Source of the DNA: DFXE01 sp032054765
GTDB lineage: Bacteria; Bacteroidota; Bacteroidia; Bacteroidales; Tannerellaceae
Direction of reading: 5' to 3'
Assembly (NCBI GenBank): GCA_032054765.1
Contig: DAMBSC010000007.1
Span: forward strand, 186,001 to 250,000
DNA: 64,000 nucleotides
Below are positions 33,260 to 42,616 of this stretch, one piece after another (positions within the stretch are counted from its first letter, which is position 1; the number at the start of each line of letters is the position of its first letter). Both the position numbers and the translations under genes were made by a program. The notes beneath the pieces were generated by a model. The model saw only the letters and a program-made list of their open reading frames with translations, did no database searches and had not been told where the DNA came from.

Positions 33260-34489
33260 ATGGCCAAAACAGGAGATAGTTGTACTTTCTGTGGAAGAAG
33301 TAGCCACGATGTAAACATGCTTATAAACGGTATATCCGGCGCAATATGTGATGATTGTGCGCAACAGGCATACGAAATTGTAAAAGAGCAGACCCCTGCA
33401 AGCAGAAGCTCTTTCGGATTGAATAAGAAAGATCTTCCGAAACCGGAAGATATAAAGACTTTTCTAGATCAATATGTTATAGGGCAAGATGATGCGAAAC
33501 GTTATCTTTCCGTAGCTGTTTATAATCATTACAAACGATTACTTCAACGGGTAACATCAGATGATGTCGAGATAGAGAAATCAAATATAATTATGGTAGG
33601 CGCAACAGGGACAGGTAAAACCTTATTGGCGCGTACTATTGCTAAACTATTACATGTCCCCTTTACCATTGTAGATGCTACAGTCCTCACGGAAGCAGGA
33701 TACGTTGGAGAAGATATTGAAAGTATTCTTACCCGTCTATTACAGGCTGCAGATTATGATGTACAAGCTGCGGAACGGGGAATAGTATTCATAGATGAAA
33801 TAGATAAGATTGCCCGTAAAAGTGACAACCCCTCCATTACACGGGATGTTAGCGGAGAAGGTGTTCAGCAAGGATTACTAAAGTTATTGGAAGGTTCTAT
33901 AGTTAATGTACCTCCACAAGGCGGACGGAAGCATCCCGAACAGAAAATGATAGCTGTAAATACTAAAAATATTCTATTTATTTGTGGTGGTGCTTTCGAC
34001 GGTATAGAGAAAAAGATCGCTCAACGTTTAAACACTCATGTAGTGGGTTACGCTTCAAGAAACAGTGCGAATACACTGGATCGTAATAATATGTTGAAAT
34101 ACATAACGCCAACAGATCTGAAATCGTTTGGGTTGATTCCTGAGATAATTGGCCGTTTGCCTATTCTTACCTATTTAAATCCATTAGATAGGAAGACACT
34201 CCGTAATATCCTGACTGAACCGAAGAATTCTATTATCAAACAATATATGAAGCTGTTTGAAATGGATGGCATTAAATTGTCTTTTGATGAAGATGTATAT
34301 GAGTATATTGTAGACAAAGCCTTAGAATTTAAGTTAGGAGCCCGTGGTTTACGTTCAATCGTCGAAGCGATTATAATGGACGCGATGTATAGTATGCCGT
34401 CGCAGAATAAAAAGATGCTTCATGTAACATTAGCTTATGCACAAGAAAAATTTGATAAATCAGATACGAATCGTTTACAGATCGCATAA
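33260..34489 (+). CDS. clpX: ATP-dependent Clp protease ATPase subunit ClpX
   Basis: This 409-residue AAA+ unfoldase delivers substrates to ClpP. An N-terminal C4 zinc-binding domain is visible (Cys8, Cys11, Cys30, Cys33), then Walker A GATGTGKT (114-121), Walker B IVFIDEIDK and a C-terminal sensor region (LGARGLRSI). The ClpP-binding IGF-type loop is not exact: VVGYASR lies nearby but the IGF triad is not obvious. It lies between clpP and recQ with short gaps, so it belongs to one operon. Confidence 0.97.
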   Translation: MAKTGDSCTFCGRSSHDVNMLINGISGAICDDCAQQAYEIVKEQTPASRSSFGLNKKDLPKPEDIKTFLDQYVIGQDDAKRYLSVAVYNHYKRLLQRVTSDDVEIEKSNIIMVGATGTGKTLLARTIAKLLHVPFTIVDATVLTEAGYVGEDIESILTRLLQAADYDVQAAERGIVFIDEIDKIARKSDNPSITRDVSGEGVQQGLLKLLEGSIVNVPPQGGRKHPEQKMIAVNTKNILFICGGAFDGIEKKIAQRLNTHVVGYASRNSANTLDRNNMLKYITPTDLKSFGLIPEIIGRLPILTYLNPLDRKTLRNILTEPKNSIIKQYMKLFEMDGIKLSFDEDVYEYIVDKALEFKLGARGLRSIVEAIIMDAMYSMPSQNKKMLHVTLAYAQEKFDKSDTNRLQIA

Positions 34490-34516
34490 TGAATAAAGCT
34501 GTTTAAAAGTTTTAAT

Positions 34517-36697
34517 ATGGCGAAAAAGGATAATCTAACTGAAAAACTGAAAACACATTTTGGATTTGATACATTTAAAGGTAATCAAAAACCTATTATC
34601 GAAAATGTGTTAACAGGAAATGATACCTTTGTTTTAATGCCGACTGGTGGCGGAAAATCACTCTGTTATCAGTTGCCATCTCTACTTATGGAAGGTACTG
34701 CGATCGTGATATCACCACTGATCGCGTTAATGAAGAACCAGGTCGATGCTATGAGAAATTTCAGTGAAGAAGATGGCGTAGCCCATTTTTTGAATTCTTC
34801 TTTAAATAAAACAGCTATTGACCAAGTAAAAGAAGATCTCTTAAGAGGACAGACCAAATTATTATATGTAGCTCCTGAGTCCTTAACAAAAGAAGATAAT
34901 GTTGATTTTCTACGTCAGATAAATATATCATTCTATGCGGTAGATGAAGCACATTGTATTTCAGAATGGGGACATGACTTCAGGCCGGAATACCGTCGTA
35001 TTCGTCCGATAATAAATGAGATCGGTAAACGTCCATTAATTGCATTGACTGCAACTGCTACACCTAAGGTTCAGCACGATATTCAGAAGAATCTAGGAAT
35101 GATTGATGCAACGGTTTATAAATCATCTTTCAATCGAACAAATTTATATTATGAAATTCGTCAGAAAGGTAATGATGTAGACCGTGAAATCATTAAGTAT
35201 ATTAAGGCTAAAGAAGGTAAATCCGGTATTGTGTATTGTCTGAGCAGGAAGAAAGTAGAAGAGTTTGCAGATATTCTTAAAGCAAACGGAATAAAGGCTT
35301 TATCATATCATGCCGGTATGGATTCCCAACAACGAACAATAAACCAGGATGCCTTTCTTATGGAAGAAGCAGATGTAATTGTGGCAACAATTGCGTTCGG
35401 GATGGGTATCGATAAGCCGGATGTACGTTATGTAATCCATTATGATATACCTAAAAGTCTGGAGGGGTATTATCAGGAAACCGGACGGGCTGGACGAGAT
35501 GGAGGAGAAGGCCAATGTATTGCCTTTTATGCTTATAAAGACCTGCAAAAATTGGAAAAGTTTATGCAGGGAAAACCCGTAGCTGAACAAGAAATAGGGA
35601 AACAACTTTTACTAGAAACAGCAGCTTACGCTGAGACTGCTGTATGTCGTAGAAAAGTTTTGTTGCATTATTTTGGCGAAGAATATACGGAAGAGAATTG
35701 TGGTAATTGTGATAACTGTTTGAATCCTAAAAAACAAGTGGAAGCAAAAGATTTATTGTCAGCAGTGCTTGAAGTTGTAAGCACTTTAAAAGAAAAATTT
35801 AAAACTGAATATATCATCAATATCTTAATAGGAAATGAAACTTCTGAAATACAATCTTACAAACATAATGAACTGGAAGTTTTCGGATCAGGACAGGATG
35901 ATGATGAAAAAACATGGAATGCAGTTATACGGCAAGCGCTTATAGCGGGATACCTAACTAAAGATATAGAAAATTACGGATTGCTCAAAATGACAGATAA
36001 GGGTAGGGCCTTTCTTGATAAACCGGAATCTTTTAAGGTTATAAAAGATAATGAATTCGACGAAGAGGAAGAAGATGTTCCGGTTCGTGGAGGGGCTACT
36101 TGTGCTGTTGATCCCATTTTGTATTCTATGATGAAAGATCTCAGAAAGAAGTTATCAAAAAAACTGGAAGTCCCTCCTTTTGTAATCTTTCAAGATCCTT
36201 CTCTTGAAGCTATGGCTACTACATATCCTGTAACGTTGGATGAATTACAGAATATTCCTGGCGTCGGTGCCGGAAAGGCAAAACGATATGGACAAGAGTT
36301 TGTTACTCTTATACGAAAGCATGTTGAAGAGAACGAGATAGAACGTCCTGAAGATCTTCGTGTTCGTACTGTAGCTAATAAATCAAAACTTAAAGTATGG
36401 ATAGTGCAGAGTATTGACAGAAAGGTTGCATTGGATGATATTGCACTTACCAAAGGACTTGAATTTACAGAATTATTGGATGAGATTGAAGCGATAGTTT
36501 ATTCGGGGACCCGTATAAATATTGATTACTTTCTGAATGATGTAATGGACGAAGATCATATTACAGATATATATGAGTACTTTAAAGATTCTGAAACAGA
36601 TGATTTGGAAGATGCTATTGAAGAATTAGGAAGTGACTATACCGAAGAAGAAATCCGTTTAGTTCGTATCAAATTCTTGTCGGAAATGGCTAATTGA
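34517..36697 (+). CDS. recQ: ATP-dependent DNA helicase RecQ
   Basis: This 726-residue superfamily 2 helicase works in recombination and replication repair. Walker A is TGGGKS (43-48), the DEAH box is at 143-146 in FYAVDEAHCISEW, then the aromatic-rich loop and the zinc site (AVCRRK...NCGNCDNC, about 375-400). An HRDC domain follows (RKKLSKKLEVPPF to GAGKAKRYG, about 530-600). The acidic C-terminal tail of about 100 residues is longer than in E. coli RecQ. It is the third gene of the clpP-clpX-recQ unit, with a 27-nt gap. Confidence 0.94.
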   Translation: MAKKDNLTEKLKTHFGFDTFKGNQKPIIENVLTGNDTFVLMPTGGGKSLCYQLPSLLMEGTAIVISPLIALMKNQVDAMRNFSEEDGVAHFLNSSLNKTAIDQVKEDLLRGQTKLLYVAPESLTKEDNVDFLRQINISFYAVDEAHCISEWGHDFRPEYRRIRPIINEIGKRPLIALTATATPKVQHDIQKNLGMIDATVYKSSFNRTNLYYEIRQKGNDVDREIIKYIKAKEGKSGIVYCLSRKKVEEFADILKANGIKALSYHAGMDSQQRTINQDAFLMEEADVIVATIAFGMGIDKPDVRYVIHYDIPKSLEGYYQETGRAGRDGGEGQCIAFYAYKDLQKLEKFMQGKPVAEQEIGKQLLLETAAYAETAVCRRKVLLHYFGEEYTEENCGNCDNCLNPKKQVEAKDLLSAVLEVVSTLKEKFKTEYIINILIGNETSEIQSYKHNELEVFGSGQDDDEKTWNAVIRQALIAGYLTKDIENYGLLKMTDKGRAFLDKPESFKVIKDNEFDEEEEDVPVRGGATCAVDPILYSMMKDLRKKLSKKLEVPPFVIFQDPSLEAMATTYPVTLDELQNIPGVGAGKAKRYGQEFVTLIRKHVEENEIERPEDLRVRTVANKSKLKVWIVQSIDRKVALDDIALTKGLEFTELLDEIEAIVYSGTRINIDYFLNDVMDEDHITDIYEYFKDSETDDLEDAIEELGSDYTEEEIRLVRIKFLSEMAN

Positions 36698-36797
36698 TAT
36701 ATGCTGAAAGTTGTTAAAAAAGACAAACAACAATACATAAATATACTTTTTAGATGATCCTTTCGTTAATATATAATGTGTAATAATGTTATATAGT

Positions 36798-38453
36798 ATG
36801 GAAAAACAATTAAAGATGAAGAAAATACTGTTATTATCATTTATTTTTGTTTGTTTTTATGGGAAAGCTCAGACTCCCAAAGATTCAGTAGTAATGACCA
36901 TTGCCGGCAAAGATATTCCGATAGCAGAATTTGAATATATAGCCCGGAAAAATAATGGTGTAAACTTTTCTGATGAGAAATCAGTGAAAGAATATGTTGA
37001 ACTATTCAAGAATTTCAAATTGAAAGTAGCTGAAGCTGAAGCTTTAGGATTGGATAAGAAGAATAATTTTTTAAGAGAATTGGAAGGATACAAATCTCAA
37101 TTGAAAGAGGGCTACATGGCAGATAAAAAAGCTGAAGAAGCTGCAGCAAAAGTCATCTATGATAGAGGAAATGAATATCTGGTTTTAAGCCAGATCGTGT
37201 TTCCATTACCAGAAAAAAGCCTTCCAAGTGATACACTTCCTGTTTATGAACAAGCTATGCAGGTTTATAATCGTATTATGAAAGGGGAAGACTTTGGAAC
37301 AGTTGGAGCAGAACTACATCATGCATATCTTCATCATTCCCATAATCATCACCATCACCATCATGCAGAGGGAGAAGCTTGTGAACATGACCACGATGAT
37401 GATTGTATTCATGCAACGTTCGAAACTATACCGTGCTTTTTACCGATGGAGCGTTCGAAAGTTCTGGAAGAAACTGCTTACGCAATGAAGGTAGGGGAGA
37501 TTTCTTTGCCATTACGAACTCCAGAAGGCTTTGTGATAGTAAAACTTGAAAATAGAAAGCCATTTCCAGGATTAGTAAGGATCGCTCATATATTAATCCA
37601 ATTTGAAAACGATTCTGTTACGAGAACAAAAGACGATGCCGAAAAACTGGCAGAACAAGTTTACAAGAAAGCTTCTGAAGGAGCGGATCTTTTATCTTTA
37701 ATAGAAACTTTTTCATTGAATGGTATGGGAAATGGTCTTTTACCGTTTTTTATGCCTGGCGAGTTAATAAAGCCAATAGAAGAAGCTGCTTATTCTCTTA
37801 CAGAAGTAGGAGATGTATCAAAACCTTTTCTTACAGAGAATGGATACCATGTTCTTCAATTAAAAGAAAAAAGGGATAGGACTCCTTTTGAAAGGGAGAA
37901 AGCTCGGCTTATTTCAGCTATGATTAAGAATGATCGTAATTTTGAGTTGTATAAAGGTTTCGATGAACGATTAAAGAAAGAATATAACTTTACTTTTTAT
38001 CCTGAGGCATATGCTGAATTAGAGAAATTATGTGAAGAATGTTTTCCAGGAAGTAATGAGTTCTTTACAAAAGCAAGACCAATGGAGAAAACATTAGTTC
38101 GCATAAATGGTGTTGATTTTCCACAGGTAGAATTTGCATACTACATGAATTCGTATGGCTTTTCTGCAAAAACGTATGCGGGTGATTTTATGAAAGAAGT
38201 TTTTGATCTTTTTGTCCGTGACATAGTGACTACATTAGAAAAAGAAAACTTAGAAAAAAAGTATCCTGAAATACCTTATCTGGTACAGGAATATAGAGAT
38301 GGTATGTTGCTTTTTGAAATAAGTAATGATAAAATCTGGAATAAATCGATAGAAGAACAAGAAGCTTTAGAACAAGCTTGGATTAAGGATTTAAATAAAA
38401 AATATCCTGTTTCCGTTAACTGGAAAGTATTGAAAAAGATAAAAAATAATTAA
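36798..38453 (+). CDS. Periplasmic peptidylprolyl isomerase with His-rich insert
   Basis: This is a foldase of the PpiC/parvulin type with two rotamase domains (about 130-255 and 262-365, counted from the first in-frame ATG at 36786) and a C-terminal helical region. A signal peptide (MKKILLLSFIFVCFYGKAQ) begins at the ATG at 36816; the ATG at 36798 also gives a plausible start. The first domain carries an insert at residues 178-209 with 14 histidines, acidic residues and two cysteines (HHSHNHHHHHHAEGEACEH), resembling a metal-binding loop such as that of SlyD. First gene of a foldase-ostA-mutL unit. Confidence 0.88.
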   Translation: MEKQLKMKKILLLSFIFVCFYGKAQTPKDSVVMTIAGKDIPIAEFEYIARKNNGVNFSDEKSVKEYVELFKNFKLKVAEAEALGLDKKNNFLRELEGYKSQLKEGYMADKKAEEAAAKVIYDRGNEYLVLSQIVFPLPEKSLPSDTLPVYEQAMQVYNRIMKGEDFGTVGAELHHAYLHHSHNHHHHHHAEGEACEHDHDDDCIHATFETIPCFLPMERSKVLEETAYAMKVGEISLPLRTPEGFVIVKLENRKPFPGLVRIAHILIQFENDSVTRTKDDAEKLAEQVYKKASEGADLLSLIETFSLNGMGNGLLPFFMPGELIKPIEEAAYSLTEVGDVSKPFLTENGYHVLQLKEKRDRTPFEREKARLISAMIKNDRNFELYKGFDERLKKEYNFTFYPEAYAELEKLCEECFPGSNEFFTKARPMEKTLVRINGVDFPQVEFAYYMNSYGFSAKTYAGDFMKEVFDLFVRDIVTTLEKENLEKKYPEIPYLVQEYRDGMLLFEISNDKIWNKSIEEQEALEQAWIKDLNKKYPVSVNWKVLKKIKNN

Positions 38454-38462
38454 TAGATAAAG

Positions 38463-39341
38463 ATGAGAGGTTGTTTCATCTTTATAGCATTTGTATCTTT
38501 GCTGTGTTCGTGTAAGAAAACACAAACGATAGAATATGCTGACGTATTGGTACAAGTAAAGGACAGAGCGCTTACCCGCTCCGAGATAATACGCTTAATT
38601 CCGCGGGGTATTTCATCTACCGATAGTTTATTAATGGCAGAGAATTATATTAAGAAATGGGTAAAAGATGCACTGGTTTTTGAAGTAGCCCAACGCAATT
38701 TAGGAGATGAAAAGTCGGAAATAGACAGGCTTGTTGAAGAGTATCGCTTTTCTTTACTTCGATATAGGTATCAGGAAAGATTGGTAAAGGAAAGACTTTC
38801 TGCTAACATCAGAGAAAGTGATAAGCTCAACTTTTACGAAGAAAACCAGAAGAAGTTTCTTTTAGATAAAGGTTTGATAAAAGGTCTATTCCTGAAAGTA
38901 CCGATCAATGCACCCGGACTTAACGATGTCAAGACCTGGTATAAGTCAAGTACGGAAGAATCTTTGGAAAAAATAGAGAAATACAGTATACAGAATGCTA
39001 GTATTTATGACTATTTTTACGACCGATGGGTAGATTTTGATGAAATAGCAGGAAATATACCTGTTCGTATTTCAGATGCAAATTCTTTTCTAAAGAATAA
39101 CAAAACAGTAGAAGTTTCTGACAGTAGTTTTTGTTATTTGTTGAATATAAAAGAATATCTTCCTTCAGGAAGTGTGGCACCTTATGAATATGCAGAAGCG
39201 CAGATCGTTGAATTATTGATTAATCAGAAGAAAATGGAATTTCTGAAGAACTTTGAAAACGAACTGTATAATGATGCAATTAAAAATGGCGATGTGATTT
39301 TTAATACAGAGCCGGAAAATACTCAATTAATTAAAGAGTAA
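38463..39341 (+). CDS. PPIase-like foldase lipoprotein, degenerate
   Basis: This 292-residue lipoprotein has a short signal and lipobox (SLLCSC) and a SurA/PrsA-type N-terminal helical domain (LIPRGISSTDSLLMAENYIKKWV...). The parvulin motifs of its neighbours are not recognisable, so it may act as a chaperone without isomerase activity. It follows the His-rich isomerase by 9 nt and precedes the SurA-like gene by 5 nt. This three-gene order occurs widely in Bacteroidales, I believe; the precise role is unknown. Confidence 0.8.
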   Translation: MRGCFIFIAFVSLLCSCKKTQTIEYADVLVQVKDRALTRSEIIRLIPRGISSTDSLLMAENYIKKWVKDALVFEVAQRNLGDEKSEIDRLVEEYRFSLLRYRYQERLVKERLSANIRESDKLNFYEENQKKFLLDKGLIKGLFLKVPINAPGLNDVKTWYKSSTEESLEKIEKYSIQNASIYDYFYDRWVDFDEIAGNIPVRISDANSFLKNNKTVEVSDSSFCYLLNIKEYLPSGSVAPYEYAEAQIVELLINQKKMEFLKNFENELYNDAIKNGDVIFNTEPENTQLIKE

Positions 39342-39346
39342 ACAGA

Positions 39347-40708
39347 ATGAGAAAGATTTTGGGTTTATTTATCTTAGCGTGTTGTTCTTTAGTGACATTT
39401 GCTCAGGATAATATTATTGATGAAATCGTGTGGGTTGTAGGAGATGATGCTATTCTGAAATCTGAAGTGGAGGCACAACGCTTGTATATGCAAAACGAGA
39501 ACCAACAATTTACAGGCGATCCATATTGTGAAATACCTGAAAATATGGCAATTCAGAAGTTATATTTAAATCAGGCAAAGATTGACAGTATTGAAGCAAA
39601 CGAAACGCAAGTTCTTCAGCAAGTTGATTATATGATGAACAATATGGTTAATTCCATAGGTTCCAGAGAAAAGCTGGAAGAATATTTTGGAAAGAAATTT
39701 TCCCAGATTAAAGAAGAGCGAAAAGAGATGATTCGTGAACAACAAATTGTTCAACAAATGCAACGTGAGTTGATTGGTGAAATCAAGTTGACACCTTCTG
39801 ATGTCAGAAAGTTTTATAATCAAATACCTAAAGATAGTTTACCAAACATTCCAACCACTGTCGAAGTACAAATTGTTACACTTGAACCTAAGATTCCGTT
39901 TGATGAAACAGATGCTATAAAGGCTCGCCTACGTGATTTTACTGAGCAGATCACAAGTGGCAAAATGGAGTTTTCTACTTTGGCTCGTTTATATTCGGAA
40001 GATATCGAGTCTGCTAAAAAAGGAGGTGAATTAGGTTTTATGGGAAAGATGGACTTACTTCCTGAATTTGCAAACGTGGCGTTTAATCTGAGTGACCCTA
40101 AGCGTGTTTCTAATATAGTGGAAACAGAATATGGTTTTCATATTATACAACTAATAGAGAAACGTGGTGATCGTATTAACAGTCGTCATATTTTATTGCG
40201 ACCAAAAGTTTCTGAAAAGGAGATTGCAGAAGCTACTACTCGGTTGGATTCACTATATAATGATTTGCAAGCAAATAAATTTACTTTTGAAGAAGCTGCA
40301 ACTTTTGTTTCGTATGATAAAGATACGCGTAATAATAAGGGCTTGATGGTTAACAAAAGATATGAAAGTAACCATTACGGTACACCAAAATACGAGATGC
40401 AGGAACTCCCTCAGGAAATAGGAAAAATAGTATACAATATGCAGGTAGGAGAAATCTCTAAGCCATTCACTATGATTACGGATAAGCAAAAAGAGGTTGT
40501 TGCTCTTGTTAAGCTAAAGGCTCGTACAGAGGCTCATAAAGCCAATTTGGCAGATGACTATCAGGCTTTAAAAACTATAGTAGAAACTAAAAAAAGAGAA
40601 GAGCTTCTCCTGGACTGGATAAAAAAGAAACAGAAAACTACTTATGTTCGAATTAGTGACGGTTGGCGTAATTGTGACTTCCAGTACCCCGGCTGGATTA
40701 AAGAATGA
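39347..40708 (+). CDS. surA: SurA-like periplasmic chaperone/PPIase
   Basis: This 453-residue periplasmic chaperone for outer-membrane proteins has a signal peptide ending LVTFAQ, a SurA N-terminal chaperone domain (about 23-150), then two parvulin domains. The first has ARLYSEDIESAKKGGELGFM and ETEYGFHIIQLIE (about 170-275); the second is shorter (about 280-385, SRHILLRPK). The order and length match SurA. Its last codons overlap the start of the OstA-like gene (ATGA at 40705-40708), indicating translational coupling and linking outer-membrane protein and LPS assembly. Confidence 0.9.
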   Translation: MRKILGLFILACCSLVTFAQDNIIDEIVWVVGDDAILKSEVEAQRLYMQNENQQFTGDPYCEIPENMAIQKLYLNQAKIDSIEANETQVLQQVDYMMNNMVNSIGSREKLEEYFGKKFSQIKEERKEMIREQQIVQQMQRELIGEIKLTPSDVRKFYNQIPKDSLPNIPTTVEVQIVTLEPKIPFDETDAIKARLRDFTEQITSGKMEFSTLARLYSEDIESAKKGGELGFMGKMDLLPEFANVAFNLSDPKRVSNIVETEYGFHIIQLIEKRGDRINSRHILLRPKVSEKEIAEATTRLDSLYNDLQANKFTFEEAATFVSYDKDTRNNKGLMVNKRYESNHYGTPKYEMQELPQEIGKIVYNMQVGEISKPFTMITDKQKEVVALVKLKARTEAHKANLADDYQALKTIVETKKREELLLDWIKKKQKTTYVRISDGWRNCDFQYPGWIKE

Positions 40709-42282
40709 TAGGAACAACTAAATTATATCTTGTTTTAGCATTTCAGTTGCTTTTCTTTTGTGCTTTTGCGCAAACCCAGGATACTATTGCCACAAAACAA
40801 ACCAAAGTATATCTTGAACATGCCGACGTTGTTTCTTTTGATCAGGATGTAAATCCGGACTACCGTGTACTTATTGGCGATGTTCGTTTTCGTCATGATA
40901 GTTCTTATATGTACTGTGACAGTGCTTATTTCTATGATACAAGTAACTCATTAGAAGCATTTAGTAATGTAAGGATGGAGCAGGGGGATACCTTGTTTAT
41001 CTATGGTAATTGGTTATATTATGACGGAAATACGCAATTGGCCCGCTTGCGTGAGAATGTGCGAATGGAGAATGATCAAATGACTTTATTTACAGATAGC
41101 CTGAATTATGACCGTGCAAAGAATATCGGATATTACTTTGAAGGGGGGCTGTTAGTTGATGAAGAAAATGAATTATCTTCTTATTATGGTCAATATTCCC
41201 CTGATACTAAAACAGCAATATTCAATGATAGCGTAAGGCTGGATAACCCTCAGTTTATTTTGTATTCGGATACATTACACTATAATACCGAAAGTAAAAT
41301 CGCAACTATTTTAGGACCTTCTATAATAGTATCGGATAGTGGAACAGTTTATTCTTCCCGCGGTTGGTATAATACAGAGACAAATACATCTTTGCTTTTG
41401 GATCGTTCTCAGGTCGTAACGGGTAATCGGATTTTAATTGGTGACTCAATCGTATATGATAAGGAATCCGGTTTTTCAGAAGTGTTCGGAAATATGATCT
41501 TACAAGATACAGCTCAGATGATTATCCTGGAAGGAGAATATGGATATTATAATGAGAGAACAGAATATGCGTTCGTAACAGACAGTGCACTGTTTATGGA
41601 ATATTCACAGGGAGATACATTGTATTTGCACGCTGATACTTTATTAATGACAACACTTGACTCCGCCTACCGCGAAGTTACAGCTTATTATGGCGTACGT
41701 TTCTACAGAGTGGATTTACAAGGAGTATGCGATTCCATGCAATTCAATACACGTGATTCCGTATTATATATGTATACGGAACCTATTCTTTGGAATGAAG
41801 AATATCAATTGTACGGTGATACCATTGTAATCTTCCTACAAGATAGTACGATCGATTACGCACATGTCCGACAATTTGCATTTGCTGTACAGCTTGTCGA
41901 TACTTCCTATTATAATCAGCTGAAAGGGAATGATCTAAAAGCCTACTTTAAAGGGAAAGCCGTTCGGCAGATAGATGTGAGTGGAAATGCCGAATCAATA
42001 TTTTATCCGATAGAAGACGACGGCGCGATGATCGGGTTGAATGATACTCAAAGTGCTTACCTGTCTATATGGGTAGCTGAAAATAAACTTGAAAAGCTAA
42101 AACTCTGGCCTGAATCTCAAGGTAAGCTGACTCCTATCCCGGATATAAGTCCGGATCAGAAAACGCTTAAAGATTTCCATTGGTTCGACTACCTGCGACC
42201 AAAGGACAAAGACGATATCTATCAGGTAGTAAAAAGAAAAACCGAAGATGTGCCGAAAAGAAGTAATAAATTCGTACATTAG
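40705..42282 (+). CDS. OstA-like (LptA/LptD-N type) LPS assembly protein
   Basis: This 525-residue protein has a signal peptide (to CAFAQTQ) and beta-jellyroll repeats of the OstA/LptA type: repeating YCDSAYFYD, GDTLFIYGN, DSLNYDRAKN, DSVYD and LHADTLL patterns every 20-30 residues. It is longer than LptA and lacks the LptD barrel, as in Bacteroidetes OstA-like proteins, and is likely a periplasmic bridge or outer-leaflet lipid-handling component with LptB. Its start overlaps the surA stop by 4 nt. Confidence 0.85.
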   Translation: MIGTTKLYLVLAFQLLFFCAFAQTQDTIATKQTKVYLEHADVVSFDQDVNPDYRVLIGDVRFRHDSSYMYCDSAYFYDTSNSLEAFSNVRMEQGDTLFIYGNWLYYDGNTQLARLRENVRMENDQMTLFTDSLNYDRAKNIGYYFEGGLLVDEENELSSYYGQYSPDTKTAIFNDSVRLDNPQFILYSDTLHYNTESKIATILGPSIIVSDSGTVYSSRGWYNTETNTSLLLDRSQVVTGNRILIGDSIVYDKESGFSEVFGNMILQDTAQMIILEGEYGYYNERTEYAFVTDSALFMEYSQGDTLYLHADTLLMTTLDSAYREVTAYYGVRFYRVDLQGVCDSMQFNTRDSVLYMYTEPILWNEEYQLYGDTIVIFLQDSTIDYAHVRQFAFAVQLVDTSYYNQLKGNDLKAYFKGKAVRQIDVSGNAESIFYPIEDDGAMIGLNDTQSAYLSIWVAENKLEKLKLWPESQGKLTPIPDISPDQKTLKDFHWFDYLRPKDKDDIYQVVKRKTEDVPKRSNKFVH

Positions 42283-42310
42283 TAGTTGATTTCAAATAAA
42301 AATAATACTT

Positions 42311-42616
42311 ATGGCTCTTTTTTCATTTTATAAAGTCCGGAGGCCCCGTCAGTTTGAACATAAACCTATTTATTGGGATCCTCGTAAAGAAGATTTGGAA
42401 AAACGTACGCAAAGAGTAAAGCGTGAATTAGGAATAGAAGAGATTGATGAAAACTATAAACCTGATATCAAGGGTAAGTTCGTTGAAGGAACTTCACATC
42501 TGAAGAAAAGCCAAATGAAAGGTGACGATATCCGCAATCGTAAATACAAGAATATACGTTTGGCTGTGATATTGGTTGTGCTGATTGTTTTATTTTACGT
42601 TTTGTTCTTTAAATAA
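42311..42616 (+). CDS. Small membrane protein of unknown function
   Basis: This 101-residue protein has one C-terminal transmembrane helix (IRLAVILVVLIVLFYVLFF) and a basic, soluble N-terminal part with RKEDLEKRTQRVKRELG. No signal peptide is present. It is placed 28 nt after the OstA-like gene and immediately before mutL (stop at 42616, mutL ATG at 42617). I do not recognise a family; the strong gene order suggests conservation in Bacteroidales. Confidence 0.8.
   Translation: MALFSFYKVRRPRQFEHKPIYWDPRKEDLEKRTQRVKRELGIEEIDENYKPDIKGKFVEGTSHLKKSQMKGDDIRNRKYKNIRLAVILVVLIVLFYVLFFK

Noticed and set aside
40705..40708. Frameshift between the SurA-like and OstA-like genes
   Set aside because: The ATGA overlap is an ordinary coupled stop/start; both proteins are complete with their own signal peptides.
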